Source: an uncultured Oscillospiraceae bacterium
GTDB lineage: Bacteria; Bacillota; Clostridia; Oscillospirales; Ruminococcaceae
Assembly (NCBI GenBank): GCA_910579545.1
Contig: CAJTVI010000092.1
Coordinates: 1 to 8,199 of the forward strand
DNA length: 8,199 bases
Reading direction: 5' to 3'
Made by a program: the position numbers and the translations under genes. The first letter of the stretch is position 1. Every line of letters begins with the position of its first letter. Below, in pieces: positions 5,701 to 8,199 of the stretch. The notes under the pieces were generated by a model, which saw only the letters and a program-made list of their open reading frames with translations, was not told the DNA's origin and searched no databases.

Positions 5701-6834
5701 ATGAATCCCGTTGTAAGTATTGTTGTGCCGGTCTATAATGTGCCGGATTACCTCCCCCGCTGCTTTGACGCGATCCTTGCCCAGACCTTCCCCGACTGGG
5801 AAGCGATCCTTGTGGATGACGGCTCCACCGTAAATGCCTGCGCGCGCATCTGTGACGAGTACGCCGCCCGCGACGCCCGTTTCCGGGTGATCCACAAGGA
5901 AAACGGCGGGGTCTGTTCCGCCCGCAATGCCGGCCTTAAAGCCGCCCGCGGCCAGTATGTAGCCTTTTGCGACCAGGACGACTACTACTCCCCCTGGCTG
6001 CTGGAAAGCGCGCTTTCGGTGCAGCGGTCCGCCCCCGACGCCCTGGTGATCTGGCCGACCACCTCAGACGCGGCCCAGCTCCCAAATGCCGCTTTCCCAA
6101 ATGGTGCGGGGCATTGTACCTTTTATCAAAAGAACCAGCTGGACGCCGTTTATATGCGGATGGTGTTCGCCCCCATCTGGAACAAGCTGCTGCGCAGGGA
6201 TCTCCTCTGCGGCCTGGGCCCGGTCGCGGAGGAGCCGGCGGCGTCCCAATGTGAAGGAGCATCCCCGCCGGACGGCAGGCTGCTCCTGTTTGACGAGGCC
6301 AATCACATCGGCACCGAGGATCTGCCCTTTGCGCTGGAATACGCGACCCGCTTTTTTGCCCATTGCCCGCAGGGCCGCTTTTGCCTGATCGAGGACTACT
6401 TCCCGCATTTTTACGAGGGCAAGAACGAAAAGAGCGTCAGCAAAAGCGCGCGGCACTTTGCGCATTACTGTGAGCAGACCCTGGAGCGGGACGGCCCGCT
6501 GACCCGCCGGATGGAAGGCTTTTTTGGCTGCACGCCGGACGGCATGGCGCCGGTTTACCAATTTTACCTGCATTGCCTGTGCTATGGCCTTTCCCTGCTG
6601 CCGGAGTTTGACGCTGTTTCCCGTTCCGGCCAGATCCTGCGGGATCCGGAATTTCAGCGCGTCCTTTGCTGGCTGGGGCAGCACAAGGTTTATTCACCCT
6701 TTTACCTGCCCCTGCGCTGGCACATGGCCGCCCTGGTGCGGCTGATCTTCCGGCTGGAACAGTCCGGCTCGGGCTGGTACTGGAAGTTCTACTGGCTGGG
6801 GTACTACCTGCTGGGAGGGAACTGGAAGCGCTGA
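5701..6834 (+). CDS. Family 2 glycosyltransferase (GT-A), copy C
   Basis: This 377-residue family 2 glycosyltransferase is the third such paralogue in the cluster. Motifs: VSIVVPVYN (5-13), LVDDGST (37-43), HKENGGVCSARNAG (65-78), metal-binding DQDD (91-94), and the acidic pair E206-D207 in GTEDLPF, the likely catalytic base. After VDDGST the usual 'DGS' reads VNA (44-46), an uncommon change. Compared with copy B it carries about 20 additional residues just before the E-D motif (roughly 178-200, rich in E, P, S and G), which looks like a surface loop. The C-terminal half includes a KSVSKSA segment and ends with the tail WYWKFYWLGYYLLGG, nearly the same as in copy B. The codons at its start (GTT GTA AGT ATT GTT) are less GC-rich than those of the preceding ATPase. 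It begins 42 bases after that gene and is probably in the same transcript. Substrates cannot be assigned. Confidence 0.92.
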   Translation: MNPVVSIVVPVYNVPDYLPRCFDAILAQTFPDWEAILVDDGSTVNACARICDEYAARDARFRVIHKENGGVCSARNAGLKAARGQYVAFCDQDDYYSPWLLESALSVQRSAPDALVIWPTTSDAAQLPNAAFPNGAGHCTFYQKNQLDAVYMRMVFAPIWNKLLRRDLLCGLGPVAEEPAASQCEGASPPDGRLLLFDEANHIGTEDLPFALEYATRFFAHCPQGRFCLIEDYFPHFYEGKNEKSVSKSARHFAHYCEQTLERDGPLTRRMEGFFGCTPDGMAPVYQFYLHCLCYGLSLLPEFDAVSRSGQILRDPEFQRVLCWLGQHKVYSPFYLPLRWHMAALVRLIFRLEQSGSGWYWKFYWLGYYLLGGNWKR

Positions 6835-6843
6835 CCCGTTTTT

Positions 6844-6873
6844 GTCCCGCCCCTGCCGGCAGGGGCGCGGGAC
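6844..6873. other. Strong GC-rich stem-loop in the gap after the third family 2 gene
   Basis: GTCCCG-CCCCTGCC faces GGCAGGGG-CG-CGGGAC, a near-perfect inverted repeat with one two-base bulge, starting nine bases after the stop of the preceding gene. No T-run follows on either strand, so it is not a classic intrinsic terminator; a run of five T precedes it on the plus strand. A second small inverted repeat, GCCGC-ATGCC-GCGGC, lies just beyond, at about 6888-6902. Together they could shield the mRNA 3' end or reduce read-through to the last gene. Confidence 0.6.
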
Positions 6874-6957
6874 AGCGCAAGGCCCCCGCCGCATGCCGCG
6901 GCCTGCGTCAAAAGCACTATGTCCTTTTGCCTGCCCTCTGATTTGCCATACTGGATC

Positions 6958-6963
6958 AAGGAG
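6958..6963 (+). promoter_or_regulatory. Ribosome binding site of the GT52-like gene
   Basis: AAGGAG lies six bases before ATG 6970. An earlier in-frame ATG at 6919 has no such site, so 6970 is taken as the start. Confidence 0.75.
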
Positions 6964-6969
6964 CGCCAT

Positions 6970-8004
6970 ATGCCCTCAAAACCCGACCTTTTTGTCTGCC
7001 ACACCGCCTACCAGACCTTTATCAGCTGCATCCGGGCCATGCGCGCCGCCCAAAAGCCGGACATCGTGTTGGCAAGCGGGGTGCTGCCGGGGGCCGGCGC
7101 GCTGGCGGCGCGGCTGGAGCGCAGCGGCCTGTTTGGCCGGGTGCTTGCTTTCAACGAACAGCAGAGCCATTCGCCCCTTTACAAAAACCCAGTGCTGGTG
7201 CTGCTGCTCCAGCACCCGATGCACCGGCGGCACATCGAAAAATACGGCCATTTCCGGCTGGATTTTGCCCGCTACGGCCGGGTGTATTTTTACAACGACT
7301 GGAACGAGCTGTGCCGCTACGCGCAGGACTGCCATGCCCCTTACATCCTCTGCGAGGACGCCTTTTCGGGCCACACCCTCCCAAACCACCCCTGGCGGGA
7401 CCGGCAGGCCGCCCGGCCCTTTTACCGGCTGCGGCGGGCGCTGGGCTATGGCTACCTGTACTGGGGCGGGTACAAGCGCACCGTGGGCATCGAGACCGAG
7501 GACCTGGCCCGCACCGGGCCCTGGGCCGAGCATTTTATCCCAGACAGCAAGGCCGCCCTGTTTGCCAGCCTTACGCCGGCCGAAAAGCAGCGCCTTACCG
7601 CCATTTTTGTGGCAACACCGCTGCCCGCCGCCGCCCCAAAGCCCTTTTTGCTGCTCACCCGCCCCTACGCCGCCGACGGGCTTGTGCCGGACATCGACGC
7701 CCAGCTGGCGATCTTCCGGCGGGTGCTGGCGGGGTACGCCGCGGGGTACACGGTGTTCATCAAGCCCCACCCGCGGGACGAGGCGGACTACGCTGCGGCC
7801 TTCCCGGATGCGGTGGTGCTGGACAAAACCATGCCCAGCGAGGTGCTGAACGTCGCCTTCCCCTTCCGGTTTGCGCGGGCGGTCACGGTGGGTTCGAGCG
7901 CCCTCAACACCCTGACCTGCGCCGACGAAAAGCTGCTTTTGCCCGAGAGCGACTACATCAGCGAGGAGGCCCAGGCCGACTACTGCCGCCGGCAGAGCTT
8001 TTAG
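6970..8004 (+). CDS. Sialyltransferase-like glycosyltransferase (GT52 / polysialyltransferase-like, GT-B)
   Basis: This 344-residue protein probably adds a sugar, possibly sialic acid or a related acid, to the surface glycan. Its plan recalls the GT52 and capsular sialyltransferases: an N-terminal strand with CHTAYQTF (10-17), an acidic pair E129-D130 in LCEDAFSG where these enzymes carry an 'EDG'-like motif, IKPHPRD (264-270) whose HP motif is diagnostic, MPSEVLN (288-294), and VGSSALNTL (307-315), which corresponds to the 'GS(T/S)A' motif binding the nucleotide. No signal peptide or membrane span is seen, as expected for a cytoplasmic, membrane-associated enzyme. No CMP-sialic acid synthesis genes are in the window, so the donor is unproven; another nucleotide sugar is possible. 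The in-frame ATG at 6919 was rejected in favour of 6970, which has a good ribosome site. It is the last gene of the cluster, separated by 135 bases from the previous one and ending about 150 bases before the insertion sequence. Confidence 0.7.
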   Translation: MPSKPDLFVCHTAYQTFISCIRAMRAAQKPDIVLASGVLPGAGALAARLERSGLFGRVLAFNEQQSHSPLYKNPVLVLLLQHPMHRRHIEKYGHFRLDFARYGRVYFYNDWNELCRYAQDCHAPYILCEDAFSGHTLPNHPWRDRQAARPFYRLRRALGYGYLYWGGYKRTVGIETEDLARTGPWAEHFIPDSKAALFASLTPAEKQRLTAIFVATPLPAAAPKPFLLLTRPYAADGLVPDIDAQLAIFRRVLAGYAAGYTVFIKPHPRDEADYAAAFPDAVVLDKTMPSEVLNVAFPFRFARAVTVGSSALNTLTCADEKLLLPESDYISEEAQADYCRRQSF

Positions 8005-8076
8005 CGGGGTACCCAGCGGACGGCATGGGGCCAGTTTGATATCACTTTCGTCGGCAGCGGCCCGCATATCTCAAAC

Positions 8077-8108
8077 GCGGCAAGGCCCGCCGCGCGCCGC
8101 AAGTTTTT
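8077..8108 (+). terminator. Possible intrinsic terminator at the end of the glycan cluster
   Basis: GCGGC (8077-8081) can pair with GCCGC (8096-8100), followed by AAG and five T (8104-8108). The stem is short, the loop of 14 bases is long, and the alternative partner GCCGC at 8089-8093 competes with it. The position, 73 bases after the last stop codon, is where a terminator would be expected. Confidence 0.35.
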
Positions 8109-8153
8109 CTTAAAAAGCGACGTTCCATCTACTTTTCTTAGCATGGTGGTTTG

Positions 8154-8199
8154 TCAAGTGAAGTGCAACACTTCAGCGGGAGTTTTCCAATCGAGGCAT
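8154..8199 (-). mobile_element. 3' end of an IS30-family transposase gene (insertion sequence edge)
   Basis: On the minus strand from 8198 down to 8154 the frame reads CLDWKTPAEVLHFT and then TGA. This is the characteristic C-terminus of IS30-family transposases, which typically end 'RKCLGWKTPxEVLHLT'. Only these 14 residues are inside the window; the rest of the gene, with its helix-turn-helix and DDE catalytic domain, would lie to the right. The bases just past the stop (about 8141-8153, GCATGGTGGTTTG on the plus strand) should hold the terminal inverted repeat and the insertion point, but the exact end cannot be fixed without the other end of the element. The stop-proximal codons also form a perfect hairpin. 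The element is oriented toward the glycan cluster. Confidence 0.75.
8159..8175. repeat. Perfect 7-bp inverted repeat at the transposase 3' end
   Basis: TGAAGTG-CAA-CACTTCA, a stem of seven pairs with a three-base loop, sits inside the last codons of the IS30-type transposase. It might slow transcription or read-through at the element's edge, or simply reflect the sequence of its terminal repeat. Confidence 0.7.

Noticed and set aside
4795..5895. A 366-codon minus-strand frame opposite the ATPase gene
   Set aside because: It mirrors the ATPase codons, shows no domain, and spans a gene boundary; it is a shadow frame.
6976..8067. A 363-codon minus-strand frame opposite the GT52-like gene
   Set aside because: Its residue mix (G, V, A, H, Q, P) is typical of antisense GC-rich reading, while the plus-strand frame carries the HP and GSS motifs.
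8005..8198. The frame of the GT52-like gene stays open after its TAG to the window end, with readable residues such as FDITFVGSG
   Set aside because: The extension has no recognisable similarity and runs antisense through the transposase end, so an accidental open frame in GC-rich DNA is the simpler reading.
1..8199. CRISPR array, tRNA, rRNA, riboswitch or phage genes
   Set aside because: No regularly spaced short repeats, no cloverleaf or rRNA-like stretches, no known riboswitch core and no phage structural motifs were seen; the only repeats are the two 78-bp units and short inverted repeats.

Overview
This is a GC-rich window in which every intact gene is on the plus strand. Shine-Dalgarno sequences of the AAGGAG type precede most starts. 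Codon use leans strongly to G/C in the third position, and the proteins look like those of gut Clostridia (Oscillospirales, in the style of Faecalibacterium, Gemmiger or Fournierella). That placement is an inference from style; no taxonomic marker gene is present.

The core, about 86 to 8004, is a cell-surface polysaccharide cluster. In order it holds: a family 4 glycosyltransferase with its N-terminus missing; two family 2 (GT-A) glycosyltransferases; a 156-bp spacer made of two 78-bp direct repeats; the two genes of an ABC glycan exporter, a Wzm-type permease and a Wzt-type ATPase with an extra C-terminal glycan-binding domain; a third family 2 glycosyltransferase; and a GT52/sialyltransferase-like gene. 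The likely working model is that the glycosyltransferases build a glycan on a lipid carrier at the inner face of the membrane and Wzm/Wzt flips the finished chain outward, with the Wzt tail domain probably recognising it. The nucleotide-sugar synthesis genes, the initiating transferase and the wall-ligating enzyme are not in the window, so the polymer cannot be named.

Both edges are foreign to the cluster. Bases 2 to 85, read on the minus strand, encode an internal piece of a homocysteine S-methyltransferase, cut off where the GT4 gene begins. This is either a real rearrangement or an assembly chimera. Bases 8154 to 8199, read on the minus strand, encode the last 14 residues and stop codon of an IS30-family transposase, so an insertion sequence borders the cluster on the right.

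The most unusual non-coding structure is the pair of 78-bp repeats (3300 to 3455) in front of the exporter genes. Each repeat can fold into a nested stem-loop, and their only two differences leave that fold intact. The three family 2 enzymes are diverged paralogues that share an aromatic C-terminal tail, and the two most alike flank the exporter. I see nothing that demands a wholly new system; the repeats and the two edges deserve the closest look.
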